Source: Brevundimonas sp.
GTDB lineage: Bacteria; Pseudomonadota; Alphaproteobacteria; Caulobacterales; Caulobacteraceae
Direction: 5' to 3'
Assembly (NCBI GenBank): GCA_020253595.1
Contig: JADCBH010000079.1
Location: 1-35,518, forward strand
Length of the DNA stretch: 35,518 bases
The position numbers were made by a program, and so were the translations under genes. How positions within the stretch are numbered: position 1 is the first letter of the stretch; every line of letters begins with the position of its first letter. Shown piece after piece: positions 7,808 through 15,824 of the stretch. Below the pieces are notes generated by a model. That model ran no database searches. It saw only the letters and a list, made by a program, of their open reading frames with translations, and had not been told where the DNA came from.

Positions 7808-9117
7808 GAATACAGACTGGCCCGATCCAGTGGGATGCCACTAGGCCCCGCACGCCGACGTTGGGCGACCGTCTGATAGACGAGGATGGACCCGCGCTCG
7901 AAGCCTTTGGCGCACATGGCGAAGAAGATCAGCCACAGCCGCGTCCGCTCCTCTCCGACCATCGCCACCGCCTCGTCGTGCCGGGCCATGAGGCGGCGCG
8001 ACCATTCCGCCGTTGTCCGCTGGAAGTGTTCGCGCAGATCCTCAACGTCCAGAACCTCGAAGCCCAGCCGGCCGAGGTTGGTCACCGTCATGCCGATGGT
8101 GTCCAGTTCTCCGCCCGGGAAGATGAACCGGCTGATCGCCCGCGTCGCATGGGTCTGGGGCGCGATATTGGCCGGATCGCTGCCGCCCCGCCGCACCGAC
8201 GCCTGGTGGAAATACAGGCCCCCGGGCTTCAGCAGGCGTTTCATCTCCAGAAAGTGCCGGTCGTGGTTGGCGAAGCCGACATGCTCGAACATCTCGACCT
8301 GGCTGATGGCGTCGAAGTGCTCGGTCATGTCGAGGTCGCGGTAGTCGCGCAGTTCCAGCGTGATCTTGTCCGTCAGGCCCTGCCGCTCGACCTTGGCCCG
8401 CGCAAACGCCAGCTGCTCTTCGGACAAGGTCACACCGTGAACCGTAACGCCGTAGTGCTGCGCCGCCCAGCATGACAGCCCGCCCCAGCCGCATCCGACA
8501 TCGAGCAGTTTCTGCCCCGGCTTGAGGTGCAGCTTCCGGCAAATCAGGTCCAGCTTCTGGATCTGGGCCTCTTCCAGCGAGGTCCCGTCGTCCGCGTAGT
8601 AGGCGCTGGAATAGACCATCTCGGGATCGAGAAAGAGCCCGTAGAAGTCGTTGCCGACGTCGTAGTGGAAGGAGATGAAGTCTTTGTCCCGACGCGCAGC
8701 CTTGTCCTGGCGCTGCCCGGCCATTCCCTCGACGTCATAAGCGGCGTCGACGCTGCGGGTCTTTCCGCCCATCAGGAAGGGGATCAACTCGCGCGCGATC
8801 AGGCTCTTGTCTACGCGGCGGGGCAGGTGAACAGCGCGGCCGTGGTCCCAGCGACCGGACGCCTCCAGCGGACTGCCGCCCTCGATGCGCACGTCACCGG
8901 CTCCATAAAGCTCGAACAGCGTCATCAGGCTGGGCTTGAGCAGAAGCCGCCGCACCGCGCCCGGGTCTGTCAGGACAATGCGGATGTCGTCCCTTGCGCC
9001 GGGCCCCAGCGGCAGGACCTCGCCGGTCCAGAGCTGGAGCGACAGATCGGCCTGCAAATGCTTGGCGACATGCGAAGCGATCCGTCGCGCGGCCTGGACC
9101 CTGCGGTCTTCGGTCAT
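7804..9117 (-). CDS. cfa: Cyclopropane-fatty-acyl-phospholipid synthase
   Basis: SAM-dependent enzyme that converts cis double bonds of membrane phospholipid acyl chains to cyclopropane rings. The 437 residues have an N-terminal lipid-binding-like region (about 1-140), then the conserved FHYDVGNDFYGLFLD and MVYSSAYY motifs and the SAM-binding loop LLDVGCGWGGL near residue 220. QVEMFEHVGFANHDR is the catalytic-domain signature. The length is slightly above that of E. coli Cfa. It starts 7 bp after pgsA, so a phospholipid-synthesis gene precedes a phospholipid-modifying gene; it overlaps the CPBP-like gene at its end. Confidence 0.94.
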   Translation of the reverse strand: MTEDRRVQAARRIASHVAKHLQADLSLQLWTGEVLPLGPGARDDIRIVLTDPGAVRRLLLKPSLMTLFELYGAGDVRIEGGSPLEASGRWDHGRAVHLPRRVDKSLIARELIPFLMGGKTRSVDAAYDVEGMAGQRQDKAARRDKDFISFHYDVGNDFYGLFLDPEMVYSSAYYADDGTSLEEAQIQKLDLICRKLHLKPGQKLLDVGCGWGGLSCWAAQHYGVTVHGVTLSEEQLAFARAKVERQGLTDKITLELRDYRDLDMTEHFDAISQVEMFEHVGFANHDRHFLEMKRLLKPGGLYFHQASVRRGGSDPANIAPQTHATRAISRFIFPGGELDTIGMTVTNLGRLGFEVLDVEDLREHFQRTTAEWSRRLMARHDEAVAMVGEERTRLWLIFFAMCAKGFERGSILVYQTVAQRRRAGPSGIPLDRASLYS

Positions 9118-9124
9118 GCCGGGC

Positions 9125-9763
9125 TCAATCCTCGGGTTCAGCCAGCGAGCGGCGAGCGGTGTCGAAATACTGCCAGCCGGTCCAGACCGTGGCGATGGCG
9201 GCGAACCAGATCAGGGTGTCCGCGAACAGCTGGAACCAGGGCAGGTAATCGAACTCCAGCCCGAAGCCGTCCCAGTTTCGCGCGAACAGCTGGGCACCCA
9301 GCGCCACCAACTGGACTGTCGTCTTCCACTTGGCCAGCGTCGTGACTTCCAGGGTTACCCGCCCGGCGACGGTTTCGCGCAGCGCTGAGACAGCGAACTC
9401 CCGGAACAGGATCAGGCCGCAAGGAATGGCGATCTGCGGCACGCTGCCGGACGTCAGGACGCCCAGAATAGCCCCGGTCACCAGCACCTTGTCGGCGATG
9501 GGGTCCAGAATCGCGCCCCAGCGGGTCGTGGCGTTCCATCGCCGCGCCAGATAGCCGTCGATCCAGTCCGTCGAGGCAGCCACGACGAAGATATAGAAGG
9601 CTGCACGATACAGGCCGAACTGATCTTCGGGGCTCAGATAGGACGACAGGATCGGTACCCCGCCAGTCGCTCCCGCCAGGATCAGGAACATCACCACCCC
9701 GGCGATCAGACGCAGACCGGTCAGGATGTTGGGGATCGGATTGGCGCGGTGGGCGTGGGACAT
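9125..9763 (-). CDS. pgsA: CDP-diacylglycerol-glycerol-3-phosphate 3-phosphatidyltransferase
   Basis: Membrane enzyme making phosphatidylglycerol phosphate, the first committed step to phosphatidylglycerol and cardiolipin. The CDP-alcohol phosphotransferase motif is intact: DGYLARRWN, then GAILDPIADK with the catalytic aspartates. The N-terminal NPIPNILTGLRL is typical of PgsA. I chose the ATG at 9763 (212 residues) because GAAGG lies 5 bases before it; an upstream in-frame ATG at 9799 would add twelve residues without a good site. Alphaproteobacteria often have pgsA downstream of uvrC, and here the two are separated by two small genes. Confidence 0.94.
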   Translation of the reverse strand: MSHAHRANPIPNILTGLRLIAGVVMFLILAGATGGVPILSSYLSPEDQFGLYRAAFYIFVVAASTDWIDGYLARRWNATTRWGAILDPIADKVLVTGAILGVLTSGSVPQIAIPCGLILFREFAVSALRETVAGRVTLEVTTLAKWKTTVQLVALGAQLFARNWDGFGLEFDYLPWFQLFADTLIWFAAIATVWTGWQYFDTARRSLAEPED

Positions 9764-9826
9764 GGGGGCCTTCAGGACTGTCAGGATGGCAAATGCCATG
9801 CTTTGCCGCGCGAGGCGAACGCCAGA

Positions 9827-10453
9827 TCAGTCAAGGGTTTCGAAACGGGGCTCTTCGGTCAACACCCGCAGCACGCCGTCGGCGATTCCAAAATGGACGC
9901 CGCTCAGGGCCAGGGCTCCTGCGGCCTCGCGCTCAGCAATCCAGGGGAAGGTGCGCAGGTTCTCCAGCGAAAGGCGGACGACTGCCTCCTCAGTCAGCTG
10001 CTCCACCTCTTCCGGCGCGCAGGCCTCAGCGACGCGCCGCACGACTGGCGCGCCCTGCTGAACCCACGGCGCGACAAAATCCTGACAGTTGGCCGGCGCG
10101 CCGTGGACCATGGCGCTAACTCCCCCGCACTGGGCATGGCCCATCACCATGATGCGACGGACGCCCAGCACCTTCACTCCGAACTCCAGCGCCGCCGAGA
10201 CGCCATGCAGTTGCCCGTCCGGCTGATAGGGCGGGACCAGATTGGCGACATTTCGCACCACGAACAGCTGTCCGGGCGCGGTATCGAAGATCAGTGCCGG
10301 GTCGGCGCGGCTGTCTGAACAGGCGACGACCAGGGTGTGGGGCTTCTGGCCCTCGACGGCCAGCGCCTCGTACTGGGCCCGGGCTTCGGGCCAGTGACCT
10401 TCACGAAAGCGCCGATATCCGGCGAGCAGGGCAGCTTGGGAGTGTTGGGGCAT
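9827..10453 (-). CDS. Beta-class carbonic anhydrase
   Basis: Zinc enzyme that interconverts carbon dioxide and bicarbonate in the cytoplasm. The 208 residues contain the zinc ligand and Asp-Arg dyad motif ACSDSRADP (about residues 44-52) and the second zinc site MGHAQCGG (about 104-111), with VRNVANLVPP between. These motifs define the bacterial beta class. Length is standard. It lies 9 bp downstream of the YdeI-like gene, and 63 bp separate it from pgsA. Confidence 0.95.
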   Translation of the reverse strand: MPQHSQAALLAGYRRFREGHWPEARAQYEALAVEGQKPHTLVVACSDSRADPALIFDTAPGQLFVVRNVANLVPPYQPDGQLHGVSAALEFGVKVLGVRRIMVMGHAQCGGVSAMVHGAPANCQDFVAPWVQQGAPVVRRVAEACAPEEVEQLTEEAVVRLSLENLRTFPWIAEREAAGALALSGVHFGIADGVLRVLTEEPRFETLD

Positions 10454-10462
10454 GGGCGGTTG

Positions 10463-10771
10463 CTACCGACTGTGGCCCTTCCCATCAATCAAAACGGCTT
10501 GCTGCCAGCGACCGGGGGCTTTGTCCGTGCGGTGAATGCAGCCCGGCCAGCAGCACGGCCGGGTCTTGCCCTCGCGCAGCTCCTCCAACGCCCGTTCAAT
10601 GCGCCGCTCTCGGGTCGCGGCCCGCTTGGCGTCCTCGATCCAGCAGATGAACTCGTTCCGGCCCAGCGGTGTCAGGCCTTGCCAGAGGCCGAGACCACCG
10701 GCGTCCGAGCGCAGGGCGAGCTCAAGATCCGCAGGCACCGCATGAACCACGCCTTGCGCCAGCTCAGTCAT
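10463..10771 (-). CDS. YdeI/OmpD-associated family small protein
   Basis: A 102-residue soluble protein. The segment VPADLELALRSD near the N-terminus and GRNEFICWIEDAKRAATRER in the middle, followed by a conserved basic helix RRIERALEELREGK, match the OmdA/YdeI domain, whose biochemical role is not settled. The C-terminus with CCWPGC (paired cysteines, then a His) is not part of the usual domain and could bind metal, but this is speculative. It sits between uvrC and a carbonic anhydrase on the same strand. Confidence 0.7.
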   Translation of the reverse strand: MTELAQGVVHAVPADLELALRSDAGGLGLWQGLTPLGRNEFICWIEDAKRAATRERRIERALEELREGKTRPCCWPGCIHRTDKAPGRWQQAVLIDGKGHSR

Positions 10772-10807
10772 CCCATGCCTCCGGGCACCAGGCCGTCCGC
10801 CGACATC

Positions 10808-12712
10808 CTAACTCCGTATTGCGGGACGGAAGAAGCCATGAATGCGCTCGGCCAGCGCCTGGTTCACGCCTTCGACCTTGATCAGGTCCGCGACAGAGGC
10901 CCGCGACACCCCCTTGGCCGAGCCGAAGGCGTGCAGCAAGGCGCGTTTGCGGCCCGGTCCCACGCCCTCGATCTCGTCGAGCGGGTTCTTCTTGATGTCC
11001 ATGGCCCGGCGTTTGGCGTGGGCCCCGTTGGCGAAGCGGTGTGCCTCGTCGCGCAGTCGCTGGATGTAGTAGAGGGCCGGTGATTTCAGCGGCAGCATGA
11101 ACGGCGGCTTGCCCGACACGAAGAACCGCTCCAGCCCGGCGTCCCTGTCAGGCCCCTTGGCCACCCCGACCGCCAGGATGTCCTCCAGCCCGAGATCAGC
11201 CAGCACGGCCTGAACTTCCGCAAGCTGACCGGCCCCACCGTCGATCAACAAAAGGTCGGGCCGCACGACCTCCTCGGTCCCCTCCTCTTCGTCCTTGACC
11301 AGACGCGAGAAGCGGCGGCGCATGACCTCGCGCATCATTCCGTAGTCGTCGCCGGGGGTCAGGTCCGTGCCCTTGATGTTGAACTTGCGGTACTGCGATT
11401 TCTGGAACCCCTCGGGGCCAGCGACAATCATGCCGCCCACGGCGTTCGAACCCTGGATGTGGGCGTTGTCATAGACCTCGATGCGCTCGGGTCGGCTCTC
11501 CAGCCCCAGGGCCTCGCAGACCTCATCAAGGATCTTTGACTGAGCCGAGCTCTCGGCCAGTTTCCTGCCCAGCGCCTCGCGCGCGTTGGTCAGGGCGTGG
11601 TCGACCAGGCCCTTGCGGTCGCCGCGCATCGGCCGCTCGATAGAGACGACGCGGCGGCCGTCCACCGTCCGGGCCTTCATCGAGAAGGCCTCTTCCAGCA
11701 GTTCCTTCTCGAACGGCACGACATTGGACAGGATCAGGCGCGGGACCGGCTTGTCCTCATAGAACTGCCCCAGGAACGCCGACAGGATCTCCGGATCGGA
11801 GTCCGATTTGTCCACGCGCGGGAAATAGGCCCGCCCGCCCCAGTTCTGGCCGCTTCGATAGAAGAACACCTGCACGCAGGCCTGACCACCCTGCGAGAAA
11901 AGGGCGAAAACGTCGGCCTCGGCGACACCGTCGGCGTTGACCGAGGACTCCATCGAAATTGCAGACAGCGCCCGAATCCTATCCCGGACCCGGGCCGCCT
12001 GTTCGAAGTCCATGCGCTCAGCCGCCTCGGTCATCTCCTTGGATAGCCGACCGATGACGGCGCGAGACTTTCCCCTCAGGAACAGCGACGCCTCTTCGAC
12101 CAGGTCGCCGTAGTCCTGCAGCGAGATCAGGCCAGTGCAGGGGGCAGAGCACCGCTTGATCTGGTGCAGCATGCAGGGGCGGGTGCGGGTCTCGTAGACA
12201 CTGTCCGAGCAGGATCGCAGAAGAAACGCCTTCTGCAGCGTCGTCAGCGTCCGGTTGACCGCCCAGGTCGAAGCGAAGGGCCCGAAATAGTCGCCGGGCG
12301 TCGTATGAGCTCCGCGATGCTTCCTGACCTGGGGCGCGCGATGGTCCTTGCGGATCATCAGCTCGGCGAAGGACTTGTCGTCCCTCAGCACCACGTTGAA
12401 GCGCGGCTTCAGCTTCTTGATGAAGTTGGATTCCAGCAGCAGGGCCTCGGTCTCCGAGGCCGTGACCACCAGCTCCATCGCGCGCGTCAGCGAGACCATC
12501 AGGCCGATGCGCTGGGTGTGGAACCGCCCCTGGGCGTACTGCAGGATGCGCTTCTTCAGGGACTTGGCCTTGCCGACGTAAAGGCAGGTCCCATCCTCGC
12601 CATACATGCGATAGACGCCCGGCTTGTCGGGCGCACGCTTCGCCTCGTCGCGGATCAGGTCGGCGGCGACCAGCGTGGCGTCCGGTTCGAGGATGGGCGT
12701 GTCGGAAGGCAT
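10808..12712 (-). CDS. uvrC: Excinuclease ABC subunit C
   Basis: Nuclease that makes both incisions in UvrABC nucleotide excision repair. I use the ATG at 12712 (634 residues); a TTG nine bases upstream is possible. The GIY-YIG domain (about residues 30-105) includes KPGVYRMYG and CLYVGKAKSLKKRI. A UVR domain (MDFEQAARVRDRIRAL) mediates UvrB contact. The RNase H-like second nuclease half has IEVYDNAHIQGSNAVGGMIV and LLIDGGAGQL, and a helix-hairpin-helix pair is present at the C-terminus (EIEGVGPGRKRALL). Full-length and intact. It is divergent from rplU, and the minus-strand series downstream begins with it. Confidence 0.97.
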   Translation of the reverse strand: MPSDTPILEPDATLVAADLIRDEAKRAPDKPGVYRMYGEDGTCLYVGKAKSLKKRILQYAQGRFHTQRIGLMVSLTRAMELVVTASETEALLLESNFIKKLKPRFNVVLRDDKSFAELMIRKDHRAPQVRKHRGAHTTPGDYFGPFASTWAVNRTLTTLQKAFLLRSCSDSVYETRTRPCMLHQIKRCSAPCTGLISLQDYGDLVEEASLFLRGKSRAVIGRLSKEMTEAAERMDFEQAARVRDRIRALSAISMESSVNADGVAEADVFALFSQGGQACVQVFFYRSGQNWGGRAYFPRVDKSDSDPEILSAFLGQFYEDKPVPRLILSNVVPFEKELLEEAFSMKARTVDGRRVVSIERPMRGDRKGLVDHALTNAREALGRKLAESSAQSKILDEVCEALGLESRPERIEVYDNAHIQGSNAVGGMIVAGPEGFQKSQYRKFNIKGTDLTPGDDYGMMREVMRRRFSRLVKDEEEGTEEVVRPDLLLIDGGAGQLAEVQAVLADLGLEDILAVGVAKGPDRDAGLERFFVSGKPPFMLPLKSPALYYIQRLRDEAHRFANGAHAKRRAMDIKKNPLDEIEGVGPGRKRALLHAFGSAKGVSRASVADLIKVEGVNQALAERIHGFFRPAIRS

Positions 12713-12771
12713 CAGGGGCAATATAGGGGTAGTCGAAGCCGCGTCACGGCCCCGAAACCGGGCCTTTCGCG

Positions 12772-12800
12772 TTGACTCTGTCCCGCCTCTTGTCTATGTC
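12772..12800 (+). promoter_or_regulatory. Sigma70-type promoter for rplU-rpmA
   Basis: TTGACT at 12772-12777 and TATGTC at 12795-12800 are separated by exactly 17 bases, close to the -35/-10 consensus. They lie 69 bp before the rplU start codon and in the divergent gap to uvrC. The predicted start of transcription is around 12807, just before the leader hairpin. Confidence 0.6.
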
Positions 12801-12809
12801 GCCGCTCTT

Positions 12810-12846
12810 CGCCCGCGGGGGGTCCTCCGGCGGGCGCATTCTTTTT
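12810..12846 (+). terminator. Leader hairpin with U-run upstream of rplU (possible attenuator)
   Basis: The arms CGCCCGC (12810-12816) and GCGGGCG (12830-12836) pair perfectly; the 13-base region between them can add further G-C pairs. A T-rich run, CATTCTTTTT, follows immediately. The element lies between the predicted promoter and rplU, so it would form at the 5' end of the rplU transcript. It has the shape of an intrinsic terminator, which in a ribosomal-protein leader suggests attenuation. No upstream plus-strand gene needs a terminator here. Confidence 0.5.
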
Positions 12847-12868
12847 CGCGTTAAGCCGAGGCCTCAAC

Positions 12869-13372
12869 ATGTACGCGGTGATCAAAACCGGCGGCAAGCA
12901 GTACCGGGTTCAACCGGGCGACACCATCGTGGTCGAGAAGCTCGACGGCGAGGCCGGCGAGGCCGTGAACTTCGGCGAAGTCCTGATGCTGGGCGGCGAC
13001 AAGGGCGTCACCGTCGGTGCGCCGCTGATCGACGGTGCCGCAGTGGCCGCCACCCTGATCGAGACCCGCAAGGGCGAGAAGGTCAAGATCTTCAAGAAAA
13101 CCCGCCGTCAGGGCTACCGCCGCACGCGCGGTCATCGCCAGATGGAATCGGTCCTGCGCATCACTGGCATCGAAGGTGCCGGCGAGAAGGCCAAGTGGGA
13201 CGGCAAGGTCGAACTGCTGACCAAGGCTGAAATCAACGCCCGCGCCCGTGGCCTTGCTCCCCGCGTGGAAGCCGCCCCGGCCGAAGAGGCTCCGAAGGCC
13301 GTCGCCAAGAAGGCTCCGGCCAAGAAGGCTGCCGCCAAGACCGAAACCGCCGCTTCGTCCGACGAAGCCTAA
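12869..13372 (+). CDS. rplU: 50S ribosomal protein L21
   Basis: Ribosomal large-subunit protein contacting 23S rRNA. The conserved N-terminus MYAVIKTGGKQYRV and the motif KIFKKTRRQGYRRTRGHRQ are diagnostic. At 167 residues it is about 60 longer than E. coli L21; the extra C-terminal part is rich in Ala, Lys and Pro (APKAVAKKAPAKKAAAK), an extension seen in related alphaproteobacteria. GAGG lies 7 bases before the ATG. It is followed by rpmA after 27 bp. Confidence 0.98.
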   Translation: MYAVIKTGGKQYRVQPGDTIVVEKLDGEAGEAVNFGEVLMLGGDKGVTVGAPLIDGAAVAATLIETRKGEKVKIFKKTRRQGYRRTRGHRQMESVLRITGIEGAGEKAKWDGKVELLTKAEINARARGLAPRVEAAPAEEAPKAVAKKAPAKKAAAKTETAASSDEA

Positions 13373-13387
13373 GCACTGAAGACGTAA

Positions 13388-13399
13388 GGGAGCGCTCCC
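13388..13399 (+). repeat. Perfect 12-bp palindrome containing the rpmA ribosome binding site
   Basis: GGGAGCGCTCCC lies directly against the ATG of rpmA, and its left half (GGGAG) is the Shine-Dalgarno. It could fold into a short hairpin or act as a protein-binding palindrome. A fold would hide the ribosome binding site, implying translational coupling to rplU. Confidence 0.5.
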
Positions 13400-13684
13400 A
13401 TGGCACACAAGAAATCCGGCGGTTCGTCGCGCAACGGTCGCGACTCAGAATCCAAGCGCCTTGGCGTGAAGAAGTTCGGCGGCGAGCGCGTGCTGGCCGG
13501 CAACATCCTCGTGCGTCAGCGCGGCACCAAGTTCCACCCGGGCACGAACGTCGGCCTGGGTCGTGACCACACCCTGTTCGCCACGGCGACCGGCGCGGTG
13601 CAGTTCCAGACCAAACGTGGCGGCCGCTGTTACGTATCGATCATTCCGGCGAACGACGACCAGCAGGCGCTCGCCGCCGAGTAA
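13400..13684 (+). CDS. rpmA: 50S ribosomal protein L27
   Basis: Large-subunit protein reaching the peptidyl transferase centre with its N-terminus. The 94 residues start MAHKKSGGSSRNGRDSESKR, the conserved L27 N-terminus, with GTKFHPGTNVGLGRDHTLFA and GAVQFQTKRGGRCYV after it. Length and sequence are typical. It is the second gene of the rplU-rpmA operon. The start is preceded by a Shine-Dalgarno embedded in a palindrome. Confidence 0.98.
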   Translation: MAHKKSGGSSRNGRDSESKRLGVKKFGGERVLAGNILVRQRGTKFHPGTNVGLGRDHTLFATATGAVQFQTKRGGRCYVSIIPANDDQQALAAE

Positions 13685-13756
13685 CGCGAAACCGGCCTTC
13701 GGATCGCGTTGCTCTCCTCCAGAAAGCAGCCGATCCGGACCAAGGGAAGTATTCCG

Positions 13757-13787
13757 CGGGGAGTCTGGATCACCAGGCTCCCCGTTT
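13757..13787 (+). terminator. Terminator downstream of rpmA
   Basis: A 12-bp stem with one G-T wobble: CGGGGAGTCTGG at 13757-13768 pairs with CCAGGCTCCCCG at 13773-13784 around the tetraloop ATCA. It is followed by TTT. Its position 72 bp after the rpmA stop fits the end of the ribosomal operon. Confidence 0.6.
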
Positions 13788-13859
13788 GCGTTCCCCGCCT
13801 CGAAGTCCGCCCGAGCCCTTCCCCAAGGAGGCAGACACGTCATCAGGCGAGGACGGTCC

Positions 13860-14408
13860 ATGTGCGTCATTGAAACCTCTCCGGTCGTGGAGACCCGGCG
13901 GCTGCTGCTGCGGTCGCCCGGCCCCCAGGACATTCCCGCGATCGCGCGGTTGGCCAACGATCCCGACATCGCGCGCATGACCTGCCGCATGCCTCACCCC
14001 TTCGGTCAGGGGGATGCGGAGGACTTCGTCGTCCAGGTCGCCGCCCAGGACCCGGCCCGCGCCGCCACCTTCCTAATCGAGCACGAGGACCAAGGCCCTG
14101 TGGGCGTTCTAGGCATGTTCGAGGACGCGGCCAATCCGTTGGGAGAGGGCGCTCCGGAGACCGGGTACTGGATCGGCCGTCAGTTCTGGGGCCGGGGCTT
14201 CGCCACCGAGGCTCTAGAAGGCGCACTCGTCTGGGCCGGCAAGCGGTGGAAGCGTCGTGCCCTGCTCGCCGGTCACTTCGCCGACAATCCGGCCTCGGGC
14301 CGGGTGCTGGAAAAGGCGGGCTTTCTCTACACTGGCGAGACGCGCAAACGCTTCAGCCGGGCCCGCAGCACGCCGGTCGACACGCGGATGATGGTCTGGC
14401 TGGCGTAA
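13860..14408 (+). CDS. GNAT-family N-acetyltransferase (RimJ/RimL type)
   Basis: A 182-residue acetyltransferase of the RimJ/RimL group; it would move acetyl from acetyl-CoA to an amine, but the substrate is not assignable. The N-terminal ETRRLLLRSP is the usual first strand of this group. The acetyl-CoA loop region reads GYWIGRQFWGRGFATEAL (about residues 106-123), and the end FADNPASGRVLEKAGF is the conserved asparagine-containing helix. I start it at 13860 because GAGG lies 7 bases before that ATG. It is convergent with the M20 peptidase gene, with a 6-bp gap. Confidence 0.88.
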   Translation: MCVIETSPVVETRRLLLRSPGPQDIPAIARLANDPDIARMTCRMPHPFGQGDAEDFVVQVAAQDPARAATFLIEHEDQGPVGVLGMFEDAANPLGEGAPETGYWIGRQFWGRGFATEALEGALVWAGKRWKRRALLAGHFADNPASGRVLEKAGFLYTGETRKRFSRARSTPVDTRMMVWLA

Positions 14409-14414
14409 TGCCCG

Positions 14415-15728
14415 TCAGGCCCCGCCGCTCTCCAGGAACCGAAGCGCGCTCAGCACATGGGCGCGCACCCCGACCACCAGCACGTCCTCATTGACGTCGA
14501 ACTGGGGCGAGTGGTTCGGGGCCGCCGTCGCCGGGGCCACGCCATTGGCAGTGCCGCCCAGGTGATAGAAGACGCCCGGGACCTCGGACTGGAAGTAGGA
14601 GAAGTCCTCCGCCACCGTCGTCGGCGGCGTCGCCGGATTGACGTTGCCCTCGCCAGCCGCCTCCTCCAGCACCGGTGCCAGCCAGGCCGACAGCGGCGGA
14701 TCGTTGAACACGAGGGCGGCGTTTTCACGGATCGAGAAATCGGCCGTCGCGCCATAGGCGGCCGCGATGTGATCAATGGCGGCCTCGGCCCGATCGACCA
14801 GAGCCTGACGTTGCGCGCGGTCGAAGGTGCGCAGCGTACCCGACATCGTCGCGGTATCGGGGATGATGTTGTAGCGCACGCCGGCGTCCACCGTGGCGAT
14901 AGTGAACACCGTGGGCGTCGTCGTGGGGTCTACGGTGCGCGCGGTCAGGGTGTTGACGGTCTGGATGACGTTCGCGGCCACGGCGATCACGTCGATGCCT
15001 CGCCACGGCCAGGCCCCGTGGGTCTGACGCCCGGTCAGGGTGATGTCGACCCGGTCCGACGCCGCCATAAAGCCCTGGGGCCGATAGAAGATCGTTCCCG
15101 GCCGTCCCGGCACGACATGCAAACCGAAGATGGCCTCGACCTCGGGGTTCTCCAGCGCCCCAGCTTCAATCATCAGTCGCGCCCCGCCCAGGGGCTCGCC
15201 GGGCGGCACGCCTTCCTCGGCCGGCTGGAACAGGAAGACGATGGTCCCCGAGAACCGATCCCTCATCTCGCTCAGCACCTCGGCGGCCCCAAGCAGCATG
15301 GCGACATGGGCGTCATGGCCGCAGGCATGGGCGACCGGCACGGTCGCGCCTTGATAGGTCCCAGTCGCGGTCGAGGCGAAGGGCAAGCCCGTGGCCTCCT
15401 GCACCGGCAGGGCATCCATGTCGGCCCTCAGCGCCACGACCCGCTCAGGCCCATCTCCGGTGCCGCGCAGGATACCGACCACACCGGTTCGACCCACGCC
15501 CTCGCGCACCTCGTCCAGTCCAAAGCCACGTAGACGCTCGGCCACGAAGGCGGCGGTCTGCACCTCCGCCAGTCCCAGTTCCGGGTTCTGGTGCAGGTGG
15601 CGACGCCAGGCGACCACGTCAGCATTGACGCCGTCAGCGGCTGTCCGGACCTCTGCGGCGGTGACCTGCGCAAAGGCGGGCACGGTGGCCAGCGTGAGCA
15701 GGGCGGCGAGGGTTGCGGTGCGGATCAT
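14415..15728 (-). CDS. Secreted M20-family amidohydrolase/peptidase
   Basis: Metal-dependent amidohydrolase of the M20D type (relatives hydrolyse N-acyl amino acids such as hippurate). The 437 residues begin with a signal peptide ending AFAQ, so the enzyme is probably periplasmic or secreted, unlike most cytoplasmic relatives. Metal-binding motifs are visible: ADMDALPVQE, HACGHDAHVAML (Cys, His, Asp), FLFQPAEEG (Glu pair), and GLHVVPGRPG; a final metal-ligand His occurs in APNHSPQF. The dimerisation insert lies in the middle as usual. AGAGG precedes the ATG. The substrate is unknown. Confidence 0.9.
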   Translation of the reverse strand: MIRTATLAALLTLATVPAFAQVTAAEVRTAADGVNADVVAWRRHLHQNPELGLAEVQTAAFVAERLRGFGLDEVREGVGRTGVVGILRGTGDGPERVVALRADMDALPVQEATGLPFASTATGTYQGATVPVAHACGHDAHVAMLLGAAEVLSEMRDRFSGTIVFLFQPAEEGVPPGEPLGGARLMIEAGALENPEVEAIFGLHVVPGRPGTIFYRPQGFMAASDRVDITLTGRQTHGAWPWRGIDVIAVAANVIQTVNTLTARTVDPTTTPTVFTIATVDAGVRYNIIPDTATMSGTLRTFDRAQRQALVDRAEAAIDHIAAAYGATADFSIRENAALVFNDPPLSAWLAPVLEEAAGEGNVNPATPPTTVAEDFSYFQSEVPGVFYHLGGTANGVAPATAAPNHSPQFDVNEDVLVVGVRAHVLSALRFLESGGA

Positions 15729-15824
15729 GGGACGGCCTCTGGAAGTGAGGCATAATGATGGGCAGAGCCTTCATGCGCACGCAAGCGCCTTGCGGATCGC
15801 CCCGACGCAGCCGATGTCTCGGTC

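Noticed and set aside
12781..12868. Short plus-strand reading frame starting at the ATG inside the -10 region of rplU
   Set aside because: It is a shadow of the leader and overlaps rplU in another frame; it has no ribosome binding site.
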